The position numbers and the translations under genes are program-made. A stretch of DNA of 64,000 bases from Saprospiraceae bacterium (GTDB lineage Bacteria; Bacteroidota; Bacteroidia; Chitinophagales; Saprospiraceae): contig JAGFJA010000007.1 in NCBI GenBank assembly GCA_024103005.1, positions 62,001 to 126,000 of the forward strand, given 5' to 3'. The notes beneath the pieces were generated by a model. It had not been told where the DNA came from and did not search any database. It saw nothing but the letters and a program-made list of their open reading frames with translations. Shown here piece after piece: positions 32,835 to 41,777 of the stretch. Position 1 is the first letter of the stretch. Each line of letters opens with the position of its first letter.

Positions 32835-33620
32835 TCAATCGTTTATGTTCATGGAGTCCCTAATCATTTCAGCAATGTCCATGATTTTTATTTCATCCTG
32901 TTTTTCTTTTGCCTTCATCCCGTCAGTCATCATGACGTTACAAAAAGAGCAATTGACAGCGACTATAGATGCTCCGGTACCGATTGCTTCTTCTGCACGC
33001 TCGGTATTAATTCGTTTTTCACCCGGTTCATCTTCCTTAAACATCTGAGCACCGCCGGCCCCGCAACAAAGACCATTTGACCTGTTACGGCCCATCTCCA
33101 CCAGGTCCACATCCAGCGCCTGTATCAATTCTCTGGGTGCTTCATACTCACCATTGACACGACCCATATAGCAGGAATCATGATAGGTAATTTTCTGTCC
33201 GTTAAAAACTCCTCCCTCTATTTTAAGCCGGCCTTCTTTCAGCAATTGGTTGAGAAATTGAGTATGATGAATGACATCAATTTGTGCACCAAGATCCGGA
33301 TATTCATTTTTAAAAATATTGAAACAGTGGGGACACGTGGTAACTATTTTTTTTATTCCGTAATTGTTAAAGGTCTGTATATTCTGATTAGCGAGCATCT
33401 GAAATATAAACTCATTGCCTGCTCTCCTTGCCGGGTCTCCCGTACATGATTCTTCTTTACCCAATATGGCAAATTCAATTCCTATGGCATTCAGAATCTG
33501 AGCAAAGGCCTGAGATACTCTCTGTGCCCTTGCATCGTAGCTACCAAGACATCCCACCCAAAACAATACCTCCGGCTGGCGACCCTCAGCTGCAAATTCC
33601 GCCATTGTCTTTACTTGCAT
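32835..33620 (-). CDS. HdrB-like (Fe-S)-binding protein with CCG domains
   Basis: A 261-residue cytoplasmic protein of the heterodisulfide-reductase subunit B / GlcF group. Two cysteine-rich domains are seen: in the first, WVGCLGSYDARAQ, ESCTGDPARRAG and TTCPHCFNIF; in the second, YHDSCYMGR, LCCGAGGAQMF and VNCSFCNVMM. They bind a non-cubane or 4Fe-4S centre. The start at 33620 (MQVKTMAEF) follows the partner's stop by 5 bp; an earlier in-frame start would overlap it. It forms an operon with the membrane dicluster protein at 33626-34963. Confidence 0.88.
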   Translation of the reverse strand: MQVKTMAEFAAEGRQPEVLFWVGCLGSYDARAQRVSQAFAQILNAIGIEFAILGKEESCTGDPARRAGNEFIFQMLANQNIQTFNNYGIKKIVTTCPHCFNIFKNEYPDLGAQIDVIHHTQFLNQLLKEGRLKIEGGVFNGQKITYHDSCYMGRVNGEYEAPRELIQALDVDLVEMGRNRSNGLCCGAGGAQMFKEDEPGEKRINTERAEEAIGTGASIVAVNCSFCNVMMTDGMKAKEKQDEIKIMDIAEMIRDSMNIND

Positions 33621-33625
33621 ACTTA

Positions 33626-34963
33626 TTAATTTAATTCTTTTATCCAATCATCTCGTTCTATCGTCATCTGCCATGGACTTCCGTTATTTTCCAGGGCATT
33701 GTACATCGGTATCCAGTCAGGTGGTCCCGAACTTTCTGTCAGGACTTCATATCTTCTCAATTGAAGGATGATCTCTAGCGGACTGATCAGGACAGGGCAA
33801 GCTTCGACACATGCATTGCAGCTGGTACAAGCTCTAATCTCCTCTTTTTCAATATAACTGAACAAATCCTTTCCGTCATTAAAACCTATTTTATTGTCCA
33901 CATCACCGCCTAACGATTTGAAATCCGGATCGTCTAGTTTTCGTCCCACCTCTTCCATGCGGTCTCTAACATCCATCATAATCTTGCGGGGTGAAAGCTT
34001 CTTGCCGGTAAGATTAGCCGGACACACTGCGGTACACCGACCGCACTCCGTACAGGAATATGCCTCCAGCAGATTTTTTCTTGTCAGCTGGAAGATGTCA
34101 TGAACTCCGAAATCAGCTATTGTTTCTTTTGGGGTATGGTTCATTTCTATACCCAGGGCGCTTTTTACTTCAGCCTCGATAGACTCAATATTGGGCATTC
34201 TGCCTCGCGGATTATCGGAAGAGAGGTAGGTATTGGGGAAGGCCAACAGGATGTGCATATGCTTAGAAGTAGGCAGATACAATATAAATCCGAAGACAAC
34301 AGCCAGGTGAAGCCACCACCCAAAGCCACTGATTAAATTCAGATAATATTCCGGTAATGAGCCGAATAATGCCGGTCCAAGCCAGCTTGTTATGGCAAAA
34401 AAGCCGGTTGGATGGTATTTCTCAGGAAGGTTTGATTCGAGTGCCTTATCTGCCCCATTCAGGCAAAATATACCTATAATGAGCAAAATTTCACCTATCA
34501 AAATCAGGTTGGCGTCCAACTTGGCCCAGCCAATCAGGTCCTTACTGTTGAGCCTTGGGACTTTCAATAAATTACGTCTCGATAAAAAGGCAATCGTTGC
34601 AATAAACGCAAATACTGACAATATCTCTATGAAGCTGATCATAAATGGATAAAATCCCCCCAGAATATGTGACAGGATTCGGTGCGTCCCGAAAATTCCG
34701 TCAATGATTTGTTCCAGTAAGTCAAACTGTGTGATGACAAAGGCTATATATATAAACAAGTGCAGTACAGCAGGAATGGGACGTTTAAACATTTTTTGCT
34801 GACCAAAGGCTATCAGCATCATCCGTCGAAATCCGCCCTTGTTGTTAATCGGTTCGTCATCCCTTCCCAGATTAATGTTTCTGAACAGTCGTCCGTACCG
34901 TTTTACGGCTTCTTTAAAAACAATAACCAGGACTATTAAAAAAAGTATCTGAGAAATATTCAT
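33626..34963 (-). CDS. Membrane-bound 4Fe-4S dicluster protein, HdrC-like
   Basis: A 445-residue protein with a first membrane segment (about residues 3-20) and about four more up to residue 250, then a soluble part with two cluster motifs, CTECGRCTAVCP (about 303-314) and CTSCNACVEACP (about 379-390). This is the layout of membrane electron-transfer subunits of the HdrC/DsrM-like type. With the HdrB-like partner it probably moves electrons between the quinone pool and an unknown soluble partner. No HdrA-type flavoprotein or terminal reductase is nearby. Confidence 0.88.
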   Translation of the reverse strand: MNISQILFLIVLVIVFKEAVKRYGRLFRNINLGRDDEPINNKGGFRRMMLIAFGQQKMFKRPIPAVLHLFIYIAFVITQFDLLEQIIDGIFGTHRILSHILGGFYPFMISFIEILSVFAFIATIAFLSRRNLLKVPRLNSKDLIGWAKLDANLILIGEILLIIGIFCLNGADKALESNLPEKYHPTGFFAITSWLGPALFGSLPEYYLNLISGFGWWLHLAVVFGFILYLPTSKHMHILLAFPNTYLSSDNPRGRMPNIESIEAEVKSALGIEMNHTPKETIADFGVHDIFQLTRKNLLEAYSCTECGRCTAVCPANLTGKKLSPRKIMMDVRDRMEEVGRKLDDPDFKSLGGDVDNKIGFNDGKDLFSYIEKEEIRACTSCNACVEACPVLISPLEIILQLRRYEVLTESSGPPDWIPMYNALENNGSPWQMTIERDDWIKELN

Positions 34964-34995
34964 CTGCAGCGAATCTTTTATAATTTTAGCCTTTC

Positions 34996-35003
34996 CAAAA
35001 GTA
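34996..35003 (-). promoter_or_regulatory. Probable -7 box (TACTTTTG) of the Hdr-like pair
   Basis: The reverse strand reads TACTTTTG, a TAnnTTTG match, 33 nt before the ATG at 34963. It overlaps the leader of the divergent phosphoribosyltransferase gene. Confidence 0.4.
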
Positions 35004-35009
35004 AATATA

Positions 35010-35513
35010 ATGATTATCCTGAATAATAGCCAAATGTTGCAGAAAATCAGACGAATTTCTTTCGAGATTCTGGAACGAAATTTTGGTGAAGAAAAGGTCT
35101 ATTTTATTGGTATCAACAAGAGTGGGTATGCTCTGGCAAGGCTCTTATCAGATGACTTGAACCAACTGACCTACGGTAATCTCAATTCTTCCGTTCATCG
35201 TATCCGTATTAAACCAAGCAATCCCATAGATGAGGAAATTTATCTGGAAGATATCGATGTCAATGATTTGCACGGTAAGAGTATTATCCTGGTAGATGAT
35301 GTGGCCAACACGGGGAGAACGCTTTTTTATGCCTTCCAGCCCTTGTTGCGTATTATTCCCGGCAAATTGGAAGTTGCAGTAATGGTTGACCGAAAACATA
35401 AGTTATTTCCCGTTCATGTGGATTATGTCGGATTGTCACTGGCAACTACCCTGATGGAAAATATTAGAGTAGATCTGTCGCATCCTGACAATATGAGTAC
35501 GTCACTTGAATAA
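35010..35513 (+). CDS. PyrR-like phosphoribosyltransferase
   Basis: A 167-residue type I phosphoribosyltransferase. The PRPP-binding motif is SIILVDDVANTGRTLFYAF (about residues 89-107), and a hood/flexible-loop region precedes it. Size and order resemble PyrR and hypoxanthine PRTases; FIGINKSGYALARLL near the N-terminus is the first phosphate loop. There is no RNA attenuator upstream and no pyr gene adjacent, so regulation of pyrimidine genes is not supported. It ends 8 bp from the convergent DUF4407 gene. The start could also be the ATG at 35034. Confidence 0.82.
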   Translation: MIILNNSQMLQKIRRISFEILERNFGEEKVYFIGINKSGYALARLLSDDLNQLTYGNLNSSVHRIRIKPSNPIDEEIYLEDIDVNDLHGKSIILVDDVANTGRTLFYAFQPLLRIIPGKLEVAVMVDRKHKLFPVHVDYVGLSLATTLMENIRVDLSHPDNMSTSLE

Positions 35514-35520
35514 AGATAGG

Positions 35521-36696
35521 TCAGGTGTGACGCCCCATCATATTTTTCCTCATGTGTGCAAGGAGTTCACTCACATTGGCCGGTCGCTGGTGGTGCAGTT
35601 CGTAATTCCGGATATTGTTTTGTGAAGAATGTCGGATAGCTTCCTTTGATTCTTCAAAGATCCGGTCTATAGCTTCCATATTGGTTTGATGGATTGAGTC
35701 GGCGTATTTTTTCGCTTCGTTGTATTTTTTCTCAAAAACTTCGCGATCCAGGTTGAGAAGGTAGCCTTCCTCCAGCACCAACCTTTGATTGTAAACCTTT
35801 GTATTCAACAATAATTTGCTCAGAATGGGGGCAAGTTCAATAAGCATAATAATTGAAAGTAATAAGATATAACGCCACCTGAGGGCTGGATTTTGTTCTA
35901 TCAGGTGTTGCAGTGCCTCTATCCTTGCAAGAAATCCATCTCCGGACAGCGCATCAAACGCTGCTATTCGTTGGTTTTCAATTTTACTAAGAGTATCCAA
36001 TTGAGCATTGATATTTTTAAGCTGGGGAGAAGCGGAGGCAAGCCATTGTGATTTGGATGCAACGGCAGCATCGTATTCAGCTTTTTTGGCCCTTGCAATA
36101 GTCGCGATACCCACCTTGCCTGTTCCCCCGCTTCCATCTGCTTCAGCTAAATATGAATTGCGTAGGGCGATTACCTGACTATCCAGTGCGGATGCTATCT
36201 TGGCAAGTGAATCCCGTCTATTTACAAGTGGTTCTGTCTGGGGTTTTAGGGCGCGCTTTATTTCGGCTACTGTTGCCTGTTTTTTTACTTCCTGATCAAA
36301 AGTCAACTGTATTTCAATATCTTTTTTAAACAAATAGAGCAAAGCAGGTTGTGCCATGAAAGCACCAAGACATAAGGCTAAGGTGACACGGAAAAATATA
36401 GCTCCGGACTTATTGACCTGTGCTGAGCCCTGCATACCTGCAATCAATACGCGATCTATGGTAAGTACAATCAGTCCCATTAAGATCCCACCGATAAGGA
36501 TTAGAAAAACATCGTTTACTACAGTGCTGAAAAAATACATCCAAATTGCCGTTGCAAAGAGCCATGTAAATAAGATGGAAAGCCCAATAAGGCTGAATTT
36601 ACGCTGCTCTGCACGGTTGCCGTCCAGAAGCTCTGAGTCGGCAGAAGCCAGCCACCAAAGAAATTTCTCTGATGAACTGAATTGGTTTTCGTCCAT
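35521..36696 (-). CDS. DUF4407-family membrane protein
   Basis: A 391-residue protein with two adjoining N-terminal membrane segments (about residues 30-80), a third (about 100-120), a long helical, coiled-coil-like domain (about 125-270), a fourth membrane segment (about 275-297, LLLSIIMLIELAPILSKLLL), and a helical tail. EKFLWWLASADSELL at the N-terminus and TIDRVLIAGM are typical of DUF4407. Function is unknown. It is transcribed alone, convergent with the PRTase gene. Confidence 0.82.
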   Translation of the reverse strand: MDENQFSSSEKFLWWLASADSELLDGNRAEQRKFSLIGLSILFTWLFATAIWMYFFSTVVNDVFLILIGGILMGLIVLTIDRVLIAGMQGSAQVNKSGAIFFRVTLALCLGAFMAQPALLYLFKKDIEIQLTFDQEVKKQATVAEIKRALKPQTEPLVNRRDSLAKIASALDSQVIALRNSYLAEADGSGGTGKVGIATIARAKKAEYDAAVASKSQWLASASPQLKNINAQLDTLSKIENQRIAAFDALSGDGFLARIEALQHLIEQNPALRWRYILLLSIIMLIELAPILSKLLLNTKVYNQRLVLEEGYLLNLDREVFEKKYNEAKKYADSIHQTNMEAIDRIFEESKEAIRHSSQNNIRNYELHHQRPANVSELLAHMRKNMMGRHT

Positions 36697-36840
36697 TAAA
36701 AAATTTTGAATTGTGAAAAAGAATTGTGTTCAGGTAATTTTTTCCGGCAAAGAATGTATTTGGAAGTATTAACGTAGGTTGTTGATAAGAAATTATTTCA
36801 CCCGATAAATCATTTTTTCTCGATCTTAATCAAAAAATCA

Positions 36841-36879
36841 GGCAGTCAGATAACTGAATTACCTCAGAAACTGACTGCC
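36841..36879 (-). terminator. Probable terminator of the PadR-PspC operon
   Basis: GGCAGTCAG (36841-36849) and CTGACTGCC (36871-36879) pair over 9 bp with a 21-nt loop. On the reverse strand TGATTTTTTGATT follows. It lies 33 bp past the PspC stop. Confidence 0.7.
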
Positions 36880-36912
36880 AACTTAACATCCTGTTGAAAT
36901 AATCTATTGAAA

Positions 36913-39045
36913 TTATTCTTCGCAATTAAGGCATTTTAAGCCATCTGCGCCCATTTCCAATAATTCGCCTTTTACAAAATTCCAGCCTGATGTGTTGAAT
37001 TTTTTATCAAATTTTACCTGGCCGGCAAAATTATTCATTGAATCATCGAATTGGATTTTACTTCCTTTGGGCAGTAATAGTGTCACTTCAACAGACGGAT
37101 TGTACATGTCCGCTGACTTCTGAATATAGCCCGCATTGGAGAATGTTATATCCTGATTATTCACACGGAAATTAAATACCTGATTGAGGGCATCAGAACC
37201 GACAGGTGTCTTACCATAGAATTTAAATTTACGTTTTATATGAATCTGGTTATCACTACTAATGTCCACATTCAGTTTAATATCGTCAAACTTAACAGCG
37301 CCATTGCCCGAACTCATAACTTTATCAAAGGAAACGTTCCAGGTTTTTTCAATATCTGACGATAAAGACTGGTCGGCTTCGGTAGATTGGAGGACTGCAT
37401 TGTTGGGTATATCACTCTTGTCAATATACTCATACTCTTCTGGATCGGAAACATTGGCCAGATCATCGGCAGTACAGTCAGCACAGCTGAGGCCGGACGG
37501 TGTCATTTTATAAGTACGACCGGAGATGAATTTCCAGCCCTTAGGCATTTGATTTTGCTCATAGGTTATATTAGAAAGTCGCCATTCAAGATTGTCCGCG
37601 ATAGTTACTGATTTGCCGATAGGGATGTACAGATCTATTTCGACATCCTGTAACCGGAATTTGCAATCTTTGTTGATTGTAAAATAGGTCGGAATATTGA
37701 GCGTATGGTCATCCGGTGTCAATAAGGAGTATTCAATACAATCGGCATTTTTTTTGGCATTTTGAGCATCTTTACCTCTGGATTTTATTCTTTTGGTATA
37801 TGTCCAATATGGTGTTTTCGCCGGATAGATGTTGATGCTTACATCATTGCCTATTTCAAGTTTTTCGTCCTTTCCAAGTCTCAGATCACCAAGTTCAAAA
37901 CTTCCCTGAGACTGATCTGCTGTGATTCCATTCAAAGAAATGACATCAGCTGTTAGATTGTCGATGTTTTGTTTTGTTTCGTAGGAGCCGTAATTCTTAT
38001 ATTCTCTTGCAGTGGTGGCACCCAGGATGATGAAGCAAATGAGGTTAGAAATCCAGAACACAAGTAAACTCTGGCGGATGCTTCTGATTACATGAGTGTT
38101 AAAGATAAGTCTCAGTGCCCAGAAAATAATGAAGACTAGTGGCACAATCATGATGACAAAGCTGTTGATTGTCAGTAAGAAGTTGATGATTGGCGAAGAG
38201 CTGCTGACAAAACTAAGCAGTGGTATTGCAAAAATGTACCCGACAAATGAAGTAATCCAGATAAAGGCAAAAAATAGCAATAATATTCCGCCTATGAGCA
38301 TTCCGAATGGTCTAAGCATCCGTCCTAACTTCGACGCTCCTGACTTAAAGGTGTTTTCTATTTCCGCTAAGGGCCCGCCTTCTCTAAATGATTTAGTTTT
38401 TCCACTTATTCTTTGAGAAATATCATCTTTAAGGTCCGAGATCTGATTTGAAAAATTTCCAAATTCCTTTTCCATTAAGTCGGCAATATTGGACACGGTG
38501 ACTTTTTTCCCCTTCATGGCCAAAAAATCAGCTGAAGTCTTCGCTTCCGGAACAAAGATCCACATGATAATATAAAGCGGTATCCCAAATCCGAATGATG
38601 TCGCAAAAATAAGGAAAGCAAGGCGGATCCAGTTAGCATTCTTTATGCCTAAAAAAGCAGCAAGGCCTGAGCAGACACCTCCAAGATACTTGTCGGTAGT
38701 ATCTCTGAACAGCTTTCTTGTTTTGGCAGATTTACTTTGGCCGTCATCTGTCCGGTTGAAATCCTCTCCGGGGAGGTCAATAGATTCGGCTCCGAATTCT
38801 TCAGGGCGCCCCATAACCTTTATGACTGACTCAATATCGGCCGTGGTAACGATAGATTTGGATGTAATTTTTTCCTGAAGAAGCTCTCCCAGCCTGATTT
38901 CGATGTCTGAGATGATTTCCTGGTAACTGTCTGACTGAGCAAAATGATTTTTTATTGAAGTCATGTACTTTTCGAGCAATTCATATGCATCGTCATCCAT
39001 GGTGAAAGGGAAGCCTCCGAGATTTATATTGATTGTCTTATTCAT
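36913..39045 (-). CDS. PspC-domain membrane protein, large fusion form
   Basis: A 710-residue protein. The N-terminal ~80 residues are a small soluble domain (MNKTININLGGFPFTMDDDA). A PspC domain follows at about residues 108-168 (YLGGVCSGLAAFLGI, then IPLYIIMWIFVPEA), then about four further membrane segments (about 245-350), and a 350-residue periplasmic-type region with paired cysteines (GLSCADCTADD and GLKCLNCEE). PspC proteins respond to envelope stress. It lies 7 bp downstream of padR, so both form one operon. The two Cys pairs lie in repeat-like contexts and suggest a duplicated terminal domain. Confidence 0.87.
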   Translation of the reverse strand: MNKTININLGGFPFTMDDDAYELLEKYMTSIKNHFAQSDSYQEIISDIEIRLGELLQEKITSKSIVTTADIESVIKVMGRPEEFGAESIDLPGEDFNRTDDGQSKSAKTRKLFRDTTDKYLGGVCSGLAAFLGIKNANWIRLAFLIFATSFGFGIPLYIIMWIFVPEAKTSADFLAMKGKKVTVSNIADLMEKEFGNFSNQISDLKDDISQRISGKTKSFREGGPLAEIENTFKSGASKLGRMLRPFGMLIGGILLLFFAFIWITSFVGYIFAIPLLSFVSSSSPIINFLLTINSFVIMIVPLVFIIFWALRLIFNTHVIRSIRQSLLVFWISNLICFIILGATTAREYKNYGSYETKQNIDNLTADVISLNGITADQSQGSFELGDLRLGKDEKLEIGNDVSINIYPAKTPYWTYTKRIKSRGKDAQNAKKNADCIEYSLLTPDDHTLNIPTYFTINKDCKFRLQDVEIDLYIPIGKSVTIADNLEWRLSNITYEQNQMPKGWKFISGRTYKMTPSGLSCADCTADDLANVSDPEEYEYIDKSDIPNNAVLQSTEADQSLSSDIEKTWNVSFDKVMSSGNGAVKFDDIKLNVDISSDNQIHIKRKFKFYGKTPVGSDALNQVFNFRVNNQDITFSNAGYIQKSADMYNPSVEVTLLLPKGSKIQFDDSMNNFAGQVKFDKKFNTSGWNFVKGELLEMGADGLKCLNCEE

Positions 39046-39052
39046 GATCGGA

Positions 39053-39412
39053 TTATTTTTTTGTTGTTTTAGAAACTACTTTTACTAATTGATTCCAGCT
39101 ATCTAGCAACTCTGTCAGCAGAGCTTCTCCTGAGTCCGTTATACGGTAATATTTTCTGGGAGGTCCGCTACTGCTTTCTTTCCAGGTATATTCAAGCAGG
39201 CCACCTTTTTTTAATCGCGTCAATAAGGGATAAACAGTGCCTTCCACGACGACCAGATCATTTTCCTTTAATTTATTGATAATGTCAGTAGTGTATAGTT
39301 CCTCTCCGCTGATGATGCCCAAAATGCACATTTCTAGCACGCCTTTGCGCATCTGTGCCTTGGTGTTTTCAGCTTTCAGCACATCTTTTTCATTATTTTC
39401 CGTAGTACTCAT
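39053..39412 (-). CDS. PadR-family transcriptional regulator
   Basis: A 119-residue winged-helix repressor-type protein. The PadR core is visible: MRKGVLEMCILGIISGEEL (about residues 21-39), VEGTVYPLLTRLKKGGLLEY and SSSGPPRKYYRITDSGEALL. It is the small type without a C-terminal Vir domain. Co-transcribed with the PspC gene, a frequent pair in Bacteroidota, it probably controls its own operon, in line with the symmetric site over its promoter. Confidence 0.92.
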   Translation of the reverse strand: MSTTENNEKDVLKAENTKAQMRKGVLEMCILGIISGEELYTTDIINKLKENDLVVVEGTVYPLLTRLKKGGLLEYTWKESSSGPPRKYYRITDSGEALLTELLDSWNQLVKVVSKTTKK

Positions 39413-39474
39413 TGTATTATTTAATTTAATTTAATTGAGCAAATCAAAACTTACATTAACCATGATTGATGGTG

Positions 39475-39518
39475 CAAATATAACATATTTATTAGGTATT
39501 ATGTATTACTTAGTACTA
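39475..39518 (-). promoter_or_regulatory. padR promoter with candidate operator
   Basis: The reverse strand reads TATATTTG at 39482-39475, a TAnnTTTG match. Where the -33 element should lie (39494-39518) is a partly symmetric run of TAGTACT, AGTAATAC and ATAATACC words. Their place and repeat nature suggest the PadR operator. Confidence 0.45.
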
Positions 39519-39874
39519 TTTTTAGGATAATATTATGATATGTATAGATAAATGTATTGAAAAATACGATAAATTTTTATTCAAGGCCATTCAGTGTTTT
39601 TCAGAATATTCTCTTGTTCGGTTTATGCTAAACTGTAATCTGATTAATAGAAGAAATGGAGAATAGCTGGAGATTTGGACTCATTTTTACCGGTAAAAAT
39701 TTCTATTAAGGAATGATTATGATTTTTGAAAAAATATAATGAACTTTTTGCGCCAAATTTTGCTTTTAATGGTATGACTTGAGGGTGAATTGTCAATACA
39801 ATATTTGGTTATTGATTTCGTTTTGATAGTCTTAAGTTTTATAAAATTATTTAATAACTAAAAAGTATAATCAC
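39519..39874. other. AT-rich intergenic stretch with an 18-bp palindrome
   Basis: No gene is seen between the padR promoter and the YtxH gene. ATTTTTACCGGTAAAAAT (39683-39700) is a perfect palindrome, a candidate protein-binding site for the rightward genes. Confidence 0.5.
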
Positions 39875-40117
39875 ATGAGCAAAGATGTCGGAAAAACAGT
39901 ATTGGCGTTGTTCGCTGGAATAGCTGCCGGAGTGGCTTTAGGCGTATTATTGGCACCGGAAAAAGGTGAAGATACACGTCACAAGATTTCAGATGCAACC
40001 AATAAAATTACCAATGATTTGAGAGAAAAGGTATTGGATGGAATCAAGAAGATAAGAGCGAAGAAGGATCAATATGCCCAATCTACGTCTGATCTTGCTG
40101 ACGAGATCCTTTCCTGA
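39875..40117 (+). CDS. YtxH-domain protein
   Basis: An 80-residue protein with one N-terminal membrane segment (about residues 7-27, VLALFAGIAAGVALGVLLAP) followed by the family's APEKGEDTRHKISD motif and an amphipathic, charged helix. YtxH proteins are small general-stress proteins of unknown function in many bacteria. It is followed after 113 bp by a small gene of unknown family. Confidence 0.85.
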   Translation: MSKDVGKTVLALFAGIAAGVALGVLLAPEKGEDTRHKISDATNKITNDLREKVLDGIKKIRAKKDQYAQSTSDLADEILS

Positions 40118-40230
40118 TGGAAACGAAAATGAATTGATTCTGACAAAATGCCGGGAGAAAAGATAAGTTCTTTCGGTATTTTGTTGGTTTGAGTAGCCAA
40201 TTTAGATTTTATTTCACCTGATTTTATCCC

Positions 40231-40620
40231 ATGTACAAATTTTATTATATGAATGCCGAAAGTGTAAAAGACGAAGCATTAAAAAAATCAAAGGATTCGG
40301 ATCCGGACTATTTAGAGTTGGCAGTGGACGTGCTGGTGCCTTTTTTATTGGATACTTATGTATTCAAGGGTAAGAAGGGTCGTGTGGCGAAGGTAATAGG
40401 CACGGTAGTTGTTCAGCAATTACTTAAAACTCTCGCCAAATCAAAGGCAGTAGATGATTTACTTGATTCATTGGAAGAATGGTTAACTCCTGAAGACAGG
40501 AAACCTGCCAAGCCTTTCCCTACACTTAACGATGCAGTTAAACAGACTACATCAAAGAAATATTGGAATCGTTCGAGGCCGGAAGATTATTATGACCCTG
40601 AACGTGAAATGTATTATTGA
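40231..40620 (+). CDS. Small protein of unknown function
   Basis: A 129-residue protein with a charged N-terminus, a hydrophobic stretch (about residues 26-40, LAVDVLVPFLLDTYVF) and another at about 50-66, then a Pro- and Tyr-rich acidic C-terminus. The ATG at 40231 is used; the ATG at 40249 (MNAESVKDEA) is as likely. No family is recognised. Its place behind the YtxH gene suggests an envelope or stress role, which is only an inference. Confidence 0.6.
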   Translation: MYKFYYMNAESVKDEALKKSKDSDPDYLELAVDVLVPFLLDTYVFKGKKGRVAKVIGTVVVQQLLKTLAKSKAVDDLLDSLEEWLTPEDRKPAKPFPTLNDAVKQTTSKKYWNRSRPEDYYDPEREMYY

Positions 40621-40644
40621 TTGTAATTAGACAGTTTTCTTTTT

Positions 40645-41709
40645 ATGCGTATTTTTTTAGCGTGGTTGATTTTATCAACCTGTACCATTTATGGTTATTG
40701 TGGCAATTCAACATTGACATGGGGTATTGTAAATGTTGATTTAAATCAGGTCTCTTCCAATAGTTGGGTTGGGTTGTCAAAGGTAGAAGTGAATAAAGCC
40801 GCCAACATAGGCAAAGTGGGCTTTGAATTATATAATAATGGCATTAGAGTAAATCAACTAAAAGAAAAACATTTGTTTCTTGTGGATAAGTCCGGAGCTG
40901 AAAGAGAGTTGGCATTTCGTCCCAACGAAAATAGACTGACAGACAAGGAATTCGGCAACTTAGTCGGGAAGTTGGAAGTAGGTGACTCTTTTGTATGTGT
41001 TCTACTTGATGATAAAGGTAATCAATATACCTCCGTAATTTCAATTGAGCCTACTAAATCCGTATATATTCCTCCCCTGTATGTTCCGGTTTTCAATAAA
41101 TCGCATCGTTTTAAATATCAGTTAGTAACCCGATATGATGGCAGTCAGGTACTTAAAATTGATACGACACTGGAAGAAAACAAAAAAATAGTTAATGCTT
41201 ACAGGCATATTCAAAGAGTTAGTGTCGTTCATTATCCGGATTTTGAAACGGTAGTAAATTTTATGAGTGAGAATGACTCTATTTGTCCTCTTGGCAAAAG
41301 AAACTTTGTCGTCCATCCCGTCAATAAACCTACGGATGACTATCTTGTTGTCACCACAGAGCCTAGGGAAACAATGAATGTCAATGAATTTTCAATGGAT
41401 TGGAATAAAATGGTAGCCAAGCCTGACAGCCCTGTTTTCTCAGCTGAATATTTGAAAAATATCGGCAACCATTCCATCTATCTTTTTGGAGATAATAAGC
41501 GATATGATATCGTTGGGATGAGGTGGGCCTATCTGGATGGACGGAATTTGAATAAAGCGTTTTATTGGAAGAAAGGGGAGGCATATCCGATTGATATGAT
41601 TAAAGATATGTCAGGTCCGTTTTCTGTTTTGATTGACAGGATTGTCGTGCATGATAGCAGATACGGCTATATTTATATTCCTCAGGCATTTTTATATAAT
41701 TTCCAATAA
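40645..41709 (+). CDS. Exported protein of unknown function
   Basis: A 354-residue protein with a signal peptide (about residues 1-19, cut near GYCG). The mature part is beta-rich with no cysteine pairs of note and no repeats. No family is recognised. There is no lipobox, no type IX tail and no membrane anchor, so it is likely periplasmic. It starts 24 bp after the small gene at 40231 and may share its transcript. Confidence 0.65.
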   Translation: MRIFLAWLILSTCTIYGYCGNSTLTWGIVNVDLNQVSSNSWVGLSKVEVNKAANIGKVGFELYNNGIRVNQLKEKHLFLVDKSGAERELAFRPNENRLTDKEFGNLVGKLEVGDSFVCVLLDDKGNQYTSVISIEPTKSVYIPPLYVPVFNKSHRFKYQLVTRYDGSQVLKIDTTLEENKKIVNAYRHIQRVSVVHYPDFETVVNFMSENDSICPLGKRNFVVHPVNKPTDDYLVVTTEPRETMNVNEFSMDWNKMVAKPDSPVFSAEYLKNIGNHSIYLFGDNKRYDIVGMRWAYLDGRNLNKAFYWKKGEAYPIDMIKDMSGPFSVLIDRIVVHDSRYGYIYIPQAFLYNFQ

Positions 41710-41777
41710 TTTCTCTTACCAATTATTGAATTTTTATTTGTTTTGCATTCCGATTTGTTAAGTGTTCTAAGGATTGA

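Noticed and set aside
35010..35513. PyrR attenuator system
   Set aside because: No leader hairpins and no pyrimidine genes are next to it; it is called only PyrR-like.
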